A stretch of 64,000 nt of DNA from Bacillus sp. T33-2 (GCF_002860205.1 NZ_PGVB01000034.1:1-64000), one strand, 5' to 3'. Counted from the stretch's first letter, positions 26,269 through 34,909 are shown. Notes: generated by a model from the letters alone, not told the origin. A program made the numbers and translations.

Positions 26269-27717
26269 TTACTTGCGGATTTTCTCAATTTCATCAGCCA
26301 CAAATTGTACGTTTGTTCCTACAATAACTTGAATACTGTGTTGCCCGACAACATTGATTCCCGGTACACCAGTGGATTTGATCTTTTTCTGGTCGACAGC
26401 ATCCATGTCTTTGACTTCTACTCTTAAGCGTGTTACGCAGTTGTCAATGGATGTGACATTGGCATCTCCACCTAAACCTTCATAAATAGTTGCAGCCATT
26501 GCCGAAAATTTATTTTCCCCTGTTACTGCGTCTCCAACTACATCTTCATCCGCATCATCTTCCCGCCCAGGAGTTTGGATGTTGAATTTAGTGATCAAGA
26601 AGCGGAATAAGAAGTAGTAGATTACAGCAAAAACCAGCCCTTGAAGCAGCAGCATATATGGTTGGTTAGCCAGTGGGAGTCGTGAACTTAGGACAAAGTC
26701 TACAAATCCCGCGCTAAAACCAAACCCTGCAGTCCAGTTGAAAGTTGCCGCGATAGCTAATGAAATACCTGTAAGTACTGCATGCACGAAATAAAGTGCC
26801 GGAGCAACAAACATGAAAGCAAATTCAATCGGCTCTGTTACCCCAGTAAAGAAAGCAGCGAAGCCGGCTGCCAGCATCAAGGATGCAACTTGCTTTTTCT
26901 TCTTCGTTTTTGCAGTATGGTACATCGCAAGTCCCGCGGCTGGCAATCCAAACATCATGACAGGGAAGAATCCGGCCTGATACATGCCTGTAACGCCTTT
27001 TTCACCTTTTCCGGACCAGAAATTACCGATATCATTGATTCCAGCTACATCAAACCAGAACACGGAGTTTAATGCATGGTGCAAACCTGTTGGGATTAAA
27101 AGCCGATTGAAGAACCCATATAGTCCTGCGCCAGCTGCACCTAATTTAGCAATACCCTCACCAAAAGAGACTAATCCTGTATAGATGACTGGCCATACAA
27201 AGAATAATATTGCTGAAACCACAATCATTGTAACCGCTGTCATAATTGGAACCAGGCGTTTACCACTGAAGAAGGCCAATGCATCTGGCAGCTTCACATG
27301 GCTAAAACGGTTATACATGTTTGCAGCCACCAGCCCTGATAGAATTCCGACAAAGGCATTACCTATTTTCGCAAAAGCCGGGTCTACTTTCTCAGGGTCA
27401 ACACCTTCAAGCAACGCCACAGATCCTGTGGAAAGCAAGGTAGTCACTACCAGGTAGGCAACCAATCCGCTGAGAGCGGCAGAACCATCTTTTGCCTTGG
27501 CCATACCTAGTGCAACACCTACTGCGAATAAGATTGGAATATTGTCAATAATGGAAGAGCCAGCCTTAATTAAGAATGCAGCTACCGGGCTCTCCGCTCC
27601 CCATCCTGTTGGGTCTATCCAATAACCAATCCCCATCAAAATTGCTGCGGCCGGCAATACTGCTACTGGTAACATTAATGAACGGCCAATTCTTTGTAGA
27701 TACTTCATCATAAACAT
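26269..27717 (-). CDS. nagP: PTS transporter IICB component, N-acetylglucosamine type
   Basis: About 482 aa from the ATG at 27717, with AAAGGGGG upstream. Residues 1-390 form the IIC membrane domain of the glucose/GlcNAc family (LPVAVLPAAAILMGIGYW; LLIPTGLHHALNSVFWFD; GVTEPIEFAFMFVAP). A IIB domain follows after an acidic linker, with its phosphorylated Cys in IDNCVTRLRVEV. The FWFD/GINDIG stretch fits GlcNAc carriers (NagP/NagE without the IIA part). It imports and phosphorylates the sugar using HPr and a separate IIA. A promoter-like TTGAAT-18-TATAAT lies upstream on the minus strand. No nag catabolic genes are adjacent. Confidence 0.85.
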   Translation of the reverse strand: MFMMKYLQRIGRSLMLPVAVLPAAAILMGIGYWIDPTGWGAESPVAAFLIKAGSSIIDNIPILFAVGVALGMAKAKDGSAALSGLVAYLVVTTLLSTGSVALLEGVDPEKVDPAFAKIGNAFVGILSGLVAANMYNRFSHVKLPDALAFFSGKRLVPIMTAVTMIVVSAILFFVWPVIYTGLVSFGEGIAKLGAAGAGLYGFFNRLLIPTGLHHALNSVFWFDVAGINDIGNFWSGKGEKGVTGMYQAGFFPVMMFGLPAAGLAMYHTAKTKKKKQVASLMLAAGFAAFFTGVTEPIEFAFMFVAPALYFVHAVLTGISLAIAATFNWTAGFGFSAGFVDFVLSSRLPLANQPYMLLLQGLVFAVIYYFLFRFLITKFNIQTPGREDDADEDVVGDAVTGENKFSAMAATIYEGLGGDANVTSIDNCVTRLRVEVKDMDAVDQKKIKSTGVPGINVVGQHSIQVIVGTNVQFVADEIEKIRK

Positions 27718-27999
27718 ACTTCCCCCTTTCAATGTCTTTCTTGTTAAATTTTAATAGAAAAATAAAGTCCAAAAGAATGGAGTAGGTGCTTTAAGATTAT
27801 TATAATGACAAACTTAAAAAATATTCAACTTATTATTTTCCATTCAACATTGTTGTCCAAGTCAAATAGTACCAATCGCTGTATTGCTTGATCGAGTCTT
27901 AAAAGGTTCTTTGAATACGTCGAAATAATATGAAAAAAAGGACATATGTCCTTTTTTTGTGTGCAGAAATGTTCTTTAATATATACGAGGGGGTATTCT

Positions 28000-28271
28000 G
28001 TGACAGAAATACACGATCGAAAACTATTAAAATTATATTTGAAAGAACACAATTTAGACATCTTGTTTAATAACGAATTTCAGAAACAGATGCGATTGTA
28101 CAAAGTAAATAAAGGTGAGTGCAGACTTACTGGGCACCAGTTACAGACATTTAAACAGGGTAATAAAAAAGTTATGTTCACAGTTTCCATTATCGAACGA
28201 AACAGAAAAGGCCTTCACAAAAGGTTTTAGATAAATTTCAGGAGTTGGCAATTGGGAATATATATGAATAG
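28000..28271 (+). pseudogene. Decayed Crp/Fnr-family regulator (YeiL type)
   Basis: A GTG at 28000 with GAGGGGG upstream opens MTEIHDRKLLKLYLKEHNLD, the usual N-terminus of YeiL-type Crp/Fnr regulators, and breaks off at YKVNKGE. The next bases read in the +1 frame as SADLLGTSYRHLNRVIKKLCSQ, the DNA-binding helix-turn-helix of the same family. A further shift gives VLDKFQELAIGNIYE ending at TAG 28271, a plausible C-terminus. So the whole beta-roll has been deleted and two frame breaks remain. The open frame that runs through (76 aa) is not the original protein. A YdcZ-type transporter follows 19 bp later. Confidence 0.75.
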
Positions 28272-28289
28272 AGTCAGGAGGAGAATTTT

Positions 28290-28718
28290 TTGCAGGGAGT
28301 TCTTTTTTCATTGCTTGCCGGAATTTTGATAAGCTTGCAATCTATCTTTAATACGAGGGTGAGTGAAAAGCTCGGCCTGTGGCAGACAAACACATTGGTG
28401 CATGGGATTGGGTTTATGGCATCTTTTATATTATTTTTGATCATCAGGGACGGCAGTATAAGCAGGATCAGTGAGGTCAATAAAGTTTATCTGCTAGGAG
28501 GGGTTTTTGGAGCGGTCATTGTTTATAGTGTCATGAGAGGCATTGCCGGGCTTGGGCCGGCATATTCCGTTTCGATCATGCTTGTATCCCAATTGATCAT
28601 GGCTTTAGTAATCGATTCACTCGGCCTGTTCGGAACCGAAAAAATCATGTTTACTGCCAACAAAGCAGTTGGAATAGCGGTCATGATTATCGGAATCCTG
28701 ATATTCAAACTAAAGTAA
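28290..28718 (+). CDS. YdcZ-type DMT-family membrane protein (DUF606)
   Basis: 142 aa starting at TTG, with AGGAGGAGA 8 nt upstream. It has five hydrophobic helices and the DUF606 pattern LLAGILISLQSIFNTRVSEKLG at the N-terminus, with GGVFGAVIVYSV in the middle. DUF606 proteins are half-size members of the drug/metabolite transporter superfamily and often work as pairs; only one copy is present here. The gene sits just behind the remains of a Crp/Fnr regulator, which probably once controlled it. The substrate is unknown. Confidence 0.85.
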   Translation: MQGVLFSLLAGILISLQSIFNTRVSEKLGLWQTNTLVHGIGFMASFILFLIIRDGSISRISEVNKVYLLGGVFGAVIVYSVMRGIAGLGPAYSVSIMLVSQLIMALVIDSLGLFGTEKIMFTANKAVGIAVMIIGILIFKLK

Positions 28719-28897
28719 TCAGTCACTGTGACAGAGAATGATGTCTGGGTTGTTTTTTTTGCTATCGGGTAAATATCATACAAAAACTGCCGCAGAGGCT
28801 TGAGTGAAAAATTGTGCATGTCAATGTTGTACCTTAGTCTATACAGCCCTTCACGATTGTGAATAAGTTATTATTACGGATGGAAGGGGGGAGACAG

Positions 28898-29227
28898 ATG
28901 GGCAGATCAAATGGAAACGGCTCTGATAACAATTCAAGATCCGATGTGAACTTTGACAATCAAGTTGATGTCAACACTGACAATCATAATAACAATGACA
29001 ATGAAAACGACAATGAATTAAAAAACCGCAATAAAAATAATAACTTTGCCAAAATAAAAGACAGCGGAAATTCCAAGGTTGACATTCAAATTGATGTTGA
29101 ATCCGATTCAGAATCTGATTCTAGGGCAAGAGTACGCGCCCGGGCGAATGCCGACCAGTTCCAGGATTCGGAGCAGGACCAGGATCAAGACCAGGATCAA
29201 GACCAAGACCAGGATATTGAAGATTAA
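28898..29227 (+). CDS. Asn/Asp-rich low-complexity protein with DQ-repeat tail
   Basis: 109 aa from the ATG at 28898, chosen because AGGGGGGAGA precedes it; an in-frame ATG at 28859 has no site. The first half is rich in Asn, Asp and Ser; the middle is KDSGNSKVDIQIDVESDSES; the tail ends in about seven Asp-Gln repeats encoded by a degenerate 12-bp DNA repeat. There is no signal peptide or membrane helix. I do not recognise the family. Location before a CotF-type spore coat gene suggests a spore-associated or structural role, by context only. A terminator follows the stop. Confidence 0.7.
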   Translation: MGRSNGNGSDNNSRSDVNFDNQVDVNTDNHNNNDNENDNELKNRNKNNNFAKIKDSGNSKVDIQIDVESDSESDSRARVRARANADQFQDSEQDQDQDQDQDQDQDIED

Positions 29228-29239
29228 TGGTATATACCG

Positions 29240-29272
29240 GAAGGCGGGATGTAAAAATCCCACCTTCTTTTT
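29240..29272 (+). terminator. Terminator after the DQ-repeat gene
   Basis: GAAGGCGGGAT (29240-29250) pairs with ATCCCACCTTC (29257-29267) with one mismatch, followed by TTTTTAG. Confidence 0.85.
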
Positions 29273-29420
29273 AGTTATTTCAGCTATCTCAAGTAATCAG
29301 ACAAGGCCACACATAAAATGATTACTTTTTTCCTCTGAAAACATTGGAAAAATGCATAATCAGCACGGTGTGGGGAGACAGTATTCTTTGACGTGAAAAA
29401 CAATCAAAGGAGAGATTCTC

Positions 29421-30110
29421 ATGCCGTACGGCGCACATGAAACGATGGAAGTACATGAAATTTTGATGGAAAAAGTGAATATGTTAAATCATTTCAATCT
29501 TTACGCAGCACAAACGCAAAACCCGCAATTGCTGGAGATGATCGTGCGACATCAACAGGAGGAGATTGTGTCCTATAATGAACTCGTCGCATATACGCAT
29601 GATTACAACCGTTTTTCACCTGTGCCGCCAAATACAAATATAAGGGAGATCAGTCCGCAGCAGATTCAATATGGCTTGCAAAACCCTCCGCAGTTTGCAC
29701 CTGAGGCCAATGCAACACTAAATGATATGGAAATCGCCTCGGCAATGCTGCTTTGCCATAAAAATGCAGCAAGAAATGGCATGTGGGCTACCCTGGAATG
29801 TGCAGATCCTAACCTTCGCAGACTGCTCTTGAACAGCGCGGCAAATTGTGCCAACCAGGCTTATGAAGTATTCCTGTTCATGAACGGGCAGGGTGCCTAT
29901 CAGGTGCCTAAAATGGAAAGCCATACGGCGAAGTCATTCCTGCATAGATACCAGCCTGCAGGCGATCAGTTAACAGCCCAATATTTTTCCCAACCAGGCC
30001 AAAATGCAGGATATGGGCAAAATTTTATGAACCAGGCCGGAAACGCGATGGACCCGACGGTCGCTACTGGCACCCCGCAAAGCGTTCTTTACGGCGGCAC
30101 AACCCAGTAG
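29421..30110 (+). CDS. Spore coat protein, CotF family
   Basis: 229 aa, ATG with AAAGGAGAG upstream. Residues about 10-160 are helical and match the Coat_F pattern (EVHEILMEKVNMLNHFNLYA, NDMEIASAMLLCHKNAA, LRRLLLNSAANCANQAYEVFLFMN). The last 60 residues are Gln/Asn/Gly-rich and end YGGTTQ. CotF-type proteins are components of the endospore coat, often processed. It is monocistronic with a long hairpin downstream. Expression is presumably from a late mother-cell promoter, which I could not pin down by eye. Confidence 0.85.
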   Translation: MPYGAHETMEVHEILMEKVNMLNHFNLYAAQTQNPQLLEMIVRHQQEEIVSYNELVAYTHDYNRFSPVPPNTNIREISPQQIQYGLQNPPQFAPEANATLNDMEIASAMLLCHKNAARNGMWATLECADPNLRRLLLNSAANCANQAYEVFLFMNGQGAYQVPKMESHTAKSFLHRYQPAGDQLTAQYFSQPGQNAGYGQNFMNQAGNAMDPTVATGTPQSVLYGGTTQ

Positions 30111-30210
30111 AGACCAAACTGCAAGGAGTTAGTGGGATTTCAAAACAATCATAAATCCTCATCTTTCAGGCATTCAACAAGAACCGCGAACATAGTGGAA
30201 TAATATTCAT

Positions 30211-30262
30211 ACAAACCACCTGATCGAAAAGATTTTTCTGCTTTTCGACCCGGGTGGTTTGT
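30211..30262. terminator. Long hairpin between cotF-like gene and nitrilase gene
   Basis: ACAAACCACC (30211-30220) pairs with GGTGGTTTGT (30253-30262), and inside it CGAAAAG (30225-30231) pairs with CTTTTCG (30241-30247). The T-tract after it is poor, so termination strength is uncertain. Confidence 0.6.
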
Positions 30263-30427
30263 TGTTCGTTTCCAGCGAATTTGTCCTGACAGTATATCGT
30301 CCGCGTTTTTTAAGCAGGTCTATGCGAAAATCTCACTATGTTTCCAGAAACTCTGCTTTTCATTTCCACTTCTCTCATTTTGCATGTATAATTTTTAGAA
30401 AAGTCAGAAATGAAGGAGAGGTACAAT

Positions 30428-31405
30428 TTGAACGAAAGAAGCCTTGCTAAGGTTAAAATGGCAGCTATCCAGCTGCAGCCAGTCGTGGGGGATGTGGCTG
30501 CCAATTTACGATCATGTGAGAAACTCGCCAATGCAGCAGCGGAAAAAGGTGCAAAGTGGATCATCCTTCCAGAGTTTTTCACAACAGGCATGGCATTCGA
30601 CGAACAGATCGCCGACACGCCATTGCCTCCGAATGGGGAGGCCATGAAGCTTCTTGCCAGTCTTGCAAAGAGGCACAGTGCGGTTGTTGGGGGCTCATTC
30701 CTGTGCCGGGACGACGATGGACATGTTCGCAACTCATTTTTTCTCGTTTCACCGGAAGGTATTTTGGGACGGCATGACAAAGATATACCAACAATGTGGG
30801 AGAACTGTTTTTATGTAGGCGGTAATGATGATGGTATCATCAACGTTTCTGGCATCTCTGCTGGATCTGCACTTTGCTGGGAATTCATGAGGTCTCAAAC
30901 TGCAATAAGACTGCGTGGGAGGGTTGATATAGTCGTTGGAGGAAGCTGTTGGTGGAGTGTTCCATCATGGCATCCTAAACCGGTCACTAATAAGTGGGAA
31001 TTGGACAATTCCCGCACAGCATTTGAGTCCGTCCGGTCATTCGCAGCTTTTGTAGGTGCCCCTGTCGTACATGCCTCCCATTGCGGCCCGATCGAGTGTT
31101 CAATGCCTTGGCTTCCGCTGAAATATAAAGGGTATTATGAAGCTGGTGCCATGATAGTAGATGCTGAGGGGAAGGTGTTGGCCAGCCGTGACAGGCATGA
31201 GGGTCCAGGCGTGGTGATCGCGGATGTGGCGGCAGGTAAGATCACACCAAAATTTGAAATACCGGATTCCTTCTGGCTGCACAGGCGGGGGCCATTGCCG
31301 GCACTATCGTGGACATATCAACGCTGGCATGGAAAGCGCTGGTACAATAAGCACATGACAGTTCAAAAAGATGAAAAACCACCTACTATGACCATTTCAG
31401 GGTGA
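30428..31405 (+). CDS. Carbon-nitrogen hydrolase (nitrilase superfamily)
   Basis: About 325 aa from the TTG at 30428; GGAGAGG lies 6 nt before it, while the ATG at 30410 contains that site inside its own coding frame. The catalytic triad is complete: Glu in ILPEFFTTG, Lys in GRHDKDIPT, Cys in SALCWEFMR. Expected chemistry is hydrolysis of an amide or nitrile via a thioester. The C-terminal tail (about residues 280-325; RWHGKRWYNKHM) extends beyond the core domain. It stands alone, so neither substrate nor pathway can be deduced. A GAGCTGC/GCAGCTC hairpin follows the stop at 31401-31422. Confidence 0.87.
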   Translation: MNERSLAKVKMAAIQLQPVVGDVAANLRSCEKLANAAAEKGAKWIILPEFFTTGMAFDEQIADTPLPPNGEAMKLLASLAKRHSAVVGGSFLCRDDDGHVRNSFFLVSPEGILGRHDKDIPTMWENCFYVGGNDDGIINVSGISAGSALCWEFMRSQTAIRLRGRVDIVVGGSCWWSVPSWHPKPVTNKWELDNSRTAFESVRSFAAFVGAPVVHASHCGPIECSMPWLPLKYKGYYEAGAMIVDAEGKVLASRDRHEGPGVVIADVAAGKITPKFEIPDSFWLHRRGPLPALSWTYQRWHGKRWYNKHMTVQKDEKPPTMTISG

Positions 31406-31470
31406 GCTGCAAAAAAGCAGCTCATAGCTGTCATAGAAAGCAGAAATTACTTTAAGCTGGAGATGATAGA

Positions 31471-31860
31471 GTGAAAATTAAAGGTTTTGGGGGCGTCTTC
31501 TGGAGAACAAGAGATGTGAAAGCTTTGAAAAAATGGTACAAAGAAGTTTTCGGCATTTCAATGGAGAATGATTGGAATGGGACAGTCATCAGGCCTGAAC
31601 CTGGCAACGAAACGACTTTCTCCCTGTTTACCGAGGAGGACCGCTATTTTCCGCCAGAGCAGTCAGTCATGCTGAATTTTCAAGTGGACAGCATGGACGA
31701 ATGCTTGCAGCATTTTAAAAAAATCGGTGTTCCGCTACTAAAGGAGCCTGAGCAGAGTGAATACGGCACATTTATATGGATTGCTGATCCTGATGGCCGC
31801 TGGATTGAAATTTGGGAGAACAATTTAATACAACTGAACCTAAGTGCAAAAAAGACTTAA
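31471..31860 (+). CDS. VOC/glyoxalase-family protein
   Basis: 129 aa starting at GTG, with GGAGATGA upstream. One vicinal-oxygen-chelate domain of two beta-alpha-beta-beta-beta modules is visible: GVFWRTRDVKALKKWYKEVFG at the start, and the late DPDGRWIEIWEN containing the C-terminal metal-ligand Glu. Such proteins bind a divalent metal and act as lyases, dioxygenases or resistance proteins. The N-terminal metal-ligand position is not His in an obvious way, so activity is uncertain. It ends 6 bp before the convergent kinase-like gene. Confidence 0.85.
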   Translation: MKIKGFGGVFWRTRDVKALKKWYKEVFGISMENDWNGTVIRPEPGNETTFSLFTEEDRYFPPEQSVMLNFQVDSMDECLQHFKKIGVPLLKEPEQSEYGTFIWIADPDGRWIEIWENNLIQLNLSAKKT

Positions 31861-31866
31861 TGTATG

Positions 31867-32547
31867 TCATAGTCTCCAAAACATCGAAAGCTTTATTACT
31901 TTTTTCATAAAATCCTCAAAGGAAAAGAACTTGCCATTTGTCTGGTTATACCACTTTCTGATGGCTTCCATCAGCCAAAAGGGGATAGGCCTTCCATCGA
32001 TAAGATGATAATACTCTTCATATCCTTTTTTTAAATGCTCCCAACGGTAATCGTTACCTGGTTTTATATATTCCGAAACATCGATGATCTTTGCTCTCCC
32101 ATTTTGCAGCAGAATGTTTTTTAAATGAATATCTCTTGGATTAAGGCCCCGTTCCCGAACGAAGTCACGCGCGTCTTCTACATCCTGGATCACTTGCTTT
32201 GGTATATGAATGCCCTGTAATAGGCAGTCATACAGAGTGGTGCCTTGTTCGAAGCTCAATACAAGGTATCGTTCGCCGGCTCCCAGCAATTTTGAAAAAT
32301 AGGGGGAAGTTCCTAACCGTTCATATACGTCCCGCTCAATGTCTTTTTTAGAAATACGTTCATCCGCATACACTTTGAACGCGTAGTTCGGAGCATGGAT
32401 ATGCCGGAAAACGGCAGCATCAGTACCGATACCGACGCAGCATAAACCATCCGGGCTACCATTGATGGTTACTGGTTCATTATCAGGATTTGCTTTAATC
32501 TCAATCTGGGACAATGCCTCAACTGCTGTTTGCCATTCTTCCAACAT
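31867..32547 (-). CDS. Protein-kinase-like protein (YrzF type)
   Basis: 226 aa. It has a compact kinase fold: the nucleotide-binding loop region (GIGTDAAVFRHI), the VAIK-type Lys in AFKVYADE, the catalytic-loop motif GLNPRDIHLKNILL (PRD in place of HRD, keeping the Asp and Asn), and a metal-binding Asp in IIDVSEY in place of DFG. It is similar to small Bacillus serine/threonine-kinase-like proteins such as YrzF. The substrate is unknown. The ATG at 32547 has only a weak GAAAGAAG site. A Fur-box-like palindrome overlaps the likely -10 region upstream, suggesting iron control, which is unusual for this family. Confidence 0.78.
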   Translation of the reverse strand: MLEEWQTAVEALSQIEIKANPDNEPVTINGSPDGLCCVGIGTDAAVFRHIHAPNYAFKVYADERISKKDIERDVYERLGTSPYFSKLLGAGERYLVLSFEQGTTLYDCLLQGIHIPKQVIQDVEDARDFVRERGLNPRDIHLKNILLQNGRAKIIDVSEYIKPGNDYRWEHLKKGYEEYYHLIDGRPIPFWLMEAIRKWYNQTNGKFFSFEDFMKKVIKLSMFWRL

Positions 32548-32588
32548 ACATTTTCAACTTCTTTCACATGATCTTGGTATTTGATTGA

Positions 32589-32603
32589 TGATAATCATTA
32601 TAT
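32589..32603 (-). promoter_or_regulatory. Fur-box-like site before the kinase-like gene
   Basis: TGATAATCATTATAT matches the 7-1-7 Fur core (TGATAAT-N-ATTATCA) except for the last two bases. On the minus strand it overlaps a TATAAT-like -10 element about 45-50 bp before the kinase-like start. No other gene start lies close on the plus strand. Confidence 0.6.
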
Positions 32604-32701
32604 GCATAACATAACACGATATATCGTAAATTGGCAGGGAAACACATTGGCCCACAACAATAACCCGGGTATGTATGAAGGCAAGGAGAACCCTTTAATT
32701 A

Positions 32702-32734
32702 AAAAACGACAGTGAATGGACGGCTGTCGTTTTT
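32702..32734. terminator. Terminator (works on both strands)
   Basis: AAAAACGACAG (32702-32712) pairs with CTGTCGTTTTT (32724-32734). On the minus strand it lies 40 bp after the DUF1259 gene stop, and T residues follow. Confidence 0.82.
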
Positions 32735-32773
32735 AAATATGCCTGTTAAATTTTTAGCTCTGCAGTGTAGAAA

Positions 32774-33238
32774 TTAGTTAAGCCGTGTCTTCCCAATCGC
32801 ATTTTTGATTGTGTGTGCCTGCTGGGTCAAATCGCCCGTTCCCTGGAAATGGAGATACATTATTCGTGGCTGCTCATGGATCATATGATTATGTATAGCT
32901 GACACGTCTATATTCCCTTTGCGGAATTCATCTATAACAGGGTTGATTTCATTTTCCAGTAGAGCCATTTCTCCTATCACTGCGGTTTGGCCATCAACAT
33001 TTTCAAAGGAAATATGAAACACCAGTTCCATCGTTTCGGGTGATAGTTTTTTGCCCATATGTGTTACGTGGAGATTTTCACGGGTAATTTCCAGTTTACA
33101 AACACCATTCTCAGCTTCCACATCTGTTGCAAAAATCTGTTCGAGCACTTTGCAATTGGTTTCCTGATTGGCGAGGGTGCCCTTCGGCGGGAATGCGAAT
33201 CCAACAATCAAAATCCCTATAATCATTATTTTTTTCAT
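32774..33238 (-). CDS. Secreted DUF1259-family protein
   Basis: 154 aa with a signal peptide (MKKIMIIGILIVGFAFPPKG, then TLAN cleavage region). The mature part carries one DUF1259 domain: LHVTHMGKKLSPETMELVF, DGQTAVIGEMALLENEINPVI, and the His-containing IHNHMIHEQPRIMYLHFQG. Related proteins are annotated LppY/LpqO homologues and have no known function. Conserved His residues hint at metal binding. It is exported and soluble after cleavage. It is monocistronic with its own terminator. Confidence 0.82.
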   Translation of the reverse strand: MKKIMIIGILIVGFAFPPKGTLANQETNCKVLEQIFATDVEAENGVCKLEITRENLHVTHMGKKLSPETMELVFHISFENVDGQTAVIGEMALLENEINPVIDEFRKGNIDVSAIHNHMIHEQPRIMYLHFQGTGDLTQQAHTIKNAIGKTRLN

Positions 33239-33402
33239 ACTGCACCTCCATTAAATTATGGTTCCAATAATTTTTTTTCTTATCCAAAAATAATATAATG
33301 TAAAATCAGAAGAGTGGATTGATGTGACATCCTGCTATCGAGGGTTGACCAACGGTTGGCATGTTCAAAAAATTTGATTGTGCTTTTCCAAACGCCAAAA
33401 AA

Positions 33403-33427
33403 GGGGCAGCTTCCCGGAAGCTGCCCC
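33403..33427 (-). terminator. Terminator of the Gly/Arg/Tyr-rich protein gene
   Basis: GGGGCAGCTT (33403-33412) pairs with AAGCTGCCCC (33418-33427); on the minus strand TTTTTT follows. It starts 12 bp after the stop codon. Confidence 0.9.
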
Positions 33428-33438
33428 AAAAGTGTTCG

Positions 33439-33801
33439 TTAATAGTAAGGATATGGGTAGTAATAAGGATAAGGAACAATAAATGGGAATGCAAAGGCAA
33501 AATAAGGGAAACGACGGCGCCGGAAGCGACGGAATCTTCTTCTATACCCTCCGCCATATCCATCAAACCCGCCATATCCGCCAAATTGCCTTGTATCCTG
33601 CTGTTCTTCCACTTCCTCGGGCACCAACATTGTTACGTTTTGATCGTCAGCATCCTCGATGATTCCTTCCATTCTTGTCCCGTCTCTCATTTGCCCAATG
33701 ACATGGTAATTCATATACCTTTGGCACAAGCCCTGGGCATTTCTTGCGTCAAATTCCTCTTGATTGCCTTGTGGCATCTCATTCGTATTTTCATTATACA
33801 T
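33439..33801 (-). CDS. Unknown protein with LSM/SH3-like core and Gly-Arg-Tyr-rich tail
   Basis: 120 aa; AGGAGG precedes the ATG. Residues about 27-65 look like a small beta-barrel (YMNYHVIGQMRDGTRMEGII, then NVTMLVPE), the pattern of LSM or SH3-type folds. The tail is of low complexity: FGGYGGFDGYGGGYRRRF, RRFRRRRF, then a hydrophobic PYPYYYPYPYY end. Similar basic and aromatic tails occur in spore coat and exosporium proteins, so a spore-surface role is possible but unproven. I cannot give a family name. It is a single gene with a strong terminator. Confidence 0.75.
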   Translation of the reverse strand: MYNENTNEMPQGNQEEFDARNAQGLCQRYMNYHVIGQMRDGTRMEGIIEDADDQNVTMLVPEEVEEQQDTRQFGGYGGFDGYGGGYRRRFRRFRRRRFPYFAFAFPFIVPYPYYYPYPYY

Positions 33802-33924
33802 GAACTATACCTCCTTTATTACATAGGCAGCATATTCATGTGCTTTAACAAATGTACTTTGTTTCCTAATTTTTATTATAAAATATTTGTTAAACAAGCA
33901 GTGGAGACGCCGTCCCTGAATCAA

Positions 33925-34677
33925 TCACAGCACAATCGCCTGTCCGCCCATCTGCTCCCACGCTTTAACAAAATTAGCTCTGTCCACTTTTTTGTTTTTG
34001 CTTCCGTAGGGGTCATTTATGTAAATATTTTCATCATCAAATCCGGTCACTACGACACTGTGCATATTATAGGTTACTTTGACGGGTCCTTGTGGAGTAT
34101 CCCAGGTCTTGAACCCACCAACAGGTGCAAAGTTCACAGTGGTGATGATCCAGACTGGAGAGCCTTTCGCAACTTTTTTAATGAGATTATCAAATGGCTG
34201 CCCGGTTAGATTCTCGGCGGTATTAACATATTTCTTGGCCAATGCATAAATGGGCTCATGATATACTCCCAAGCCCGGCCCATCTTCCATATTGCCGACA
34301 AAGCCAACATTTGGATTGCCGTAATTTCCGTTGCTGTACCTCATAGGAACTCTATTAATCTCTTGGGCAAGTTCATTTTTCGTGATATTTATCCCCTCAA
34401 AATTCAACATCATTGCCAAACTGGTTACCTCGCAGCCATTATAAAGTCTCGGGCTGTCCATTTGATTAAGCAATGGCACGTCGAGCAGGATTTCGTTCAC
34501 CATCATTTCCTTTTTCGATGGCTGATTTTTGGCAATTGGAAAAGATTTGCTGATTAACTGCACTTGTTTTTCTGATGACGAGAGTGCCTGCTTTTCCAGA
34601 TGTAAATAACCAAAGCCGGAAAAAGCAACCAGGCAAATGGAAATTAGCGCTATGAATAACCTAAAACTTCGTTTCAA
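33925..34677 (-). CDS. C39-like cysteine peptidase, membrane-anchored or secreted (YvpB type)
   Basis: About 250 aa from the TTG at 34677, with GGAGG 8 nt upstream; the longer open frame contains that site. An N-terminal hydrophobic segment (FRLFIALISICLVAFSGFGY) exports or anchors it. The catalytic domain is a C39-like papain fold: LYNGCEVTSLAMML carries the Cys, NMHSVVVTGFDDENIYINDPYG the His and Asn/Asp. It resembles B. subtilis YvpB. Unlike bacteriocin transporters there is no ABC part. It probably acts outside the membrane; the substrate is unknown. Confidence 0.87.
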   Translation of the reverse strand: MKRSFRLFIALISICLVAFSGFGYLHLEKQALSSSEKQVQLISKSFPIAKNQPSKKEMMVNEILLDVPLLNQMDSPRLYNGCEVTSLAMMLNFEGINITKNELAQEINRVPMRYSNGNYGNPNVGFVGNMEDGPGLGVYHEPIYALAKKYVNTAENLTGQPFDNLIKKVAKGSPVWIITTVNFAPVGGFKTWDTPQGPVKVTYNMHSVVVTGFDDENIYINDPYGSKNKKVDRANFVKAWEQMGGQAIVL

Positions 34678-34861
34678 TGTGCCATCCTCCAATTGAATTT
34701 CGATTTAGATTGTTACTCACATATATTCATATAGTTCTATTTTTGAAACTCATGAGGTATTATAGCAAGCAATTGTCGGAATATACCGTAAAATGATATA
34801 CTTTTTACATAAACAGGAAAAATGAACTATTTTAAAACAATGAAAATAGTTATTTTTAGCT

Positions 34862-34897
34862 AAAAAAAAAGAAGAGCACCAACGGTGATCTTCTTTT
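34862..34897 (-). terminator. Terminator of the FAD protein gene
   Basis: AAAAGAAGA and CACC (34867-34880) pair with GGTG and TCTTCTTTT (34884-34897); on the minus strand a run of T follows. It ends 13 bp after the stop codon. Confidence 0.88.
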
Positions 34898-34909
34898 GAT
34901 AAGACTAAA

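Noticed and set aside
33361-34209. 282-codon plus-strand open frame
   Set aside because: It runs antisense over the Gly-Arg-Tyr protein gene and the C39-like peptidase gene, which have ribosome sites and clear motifs.
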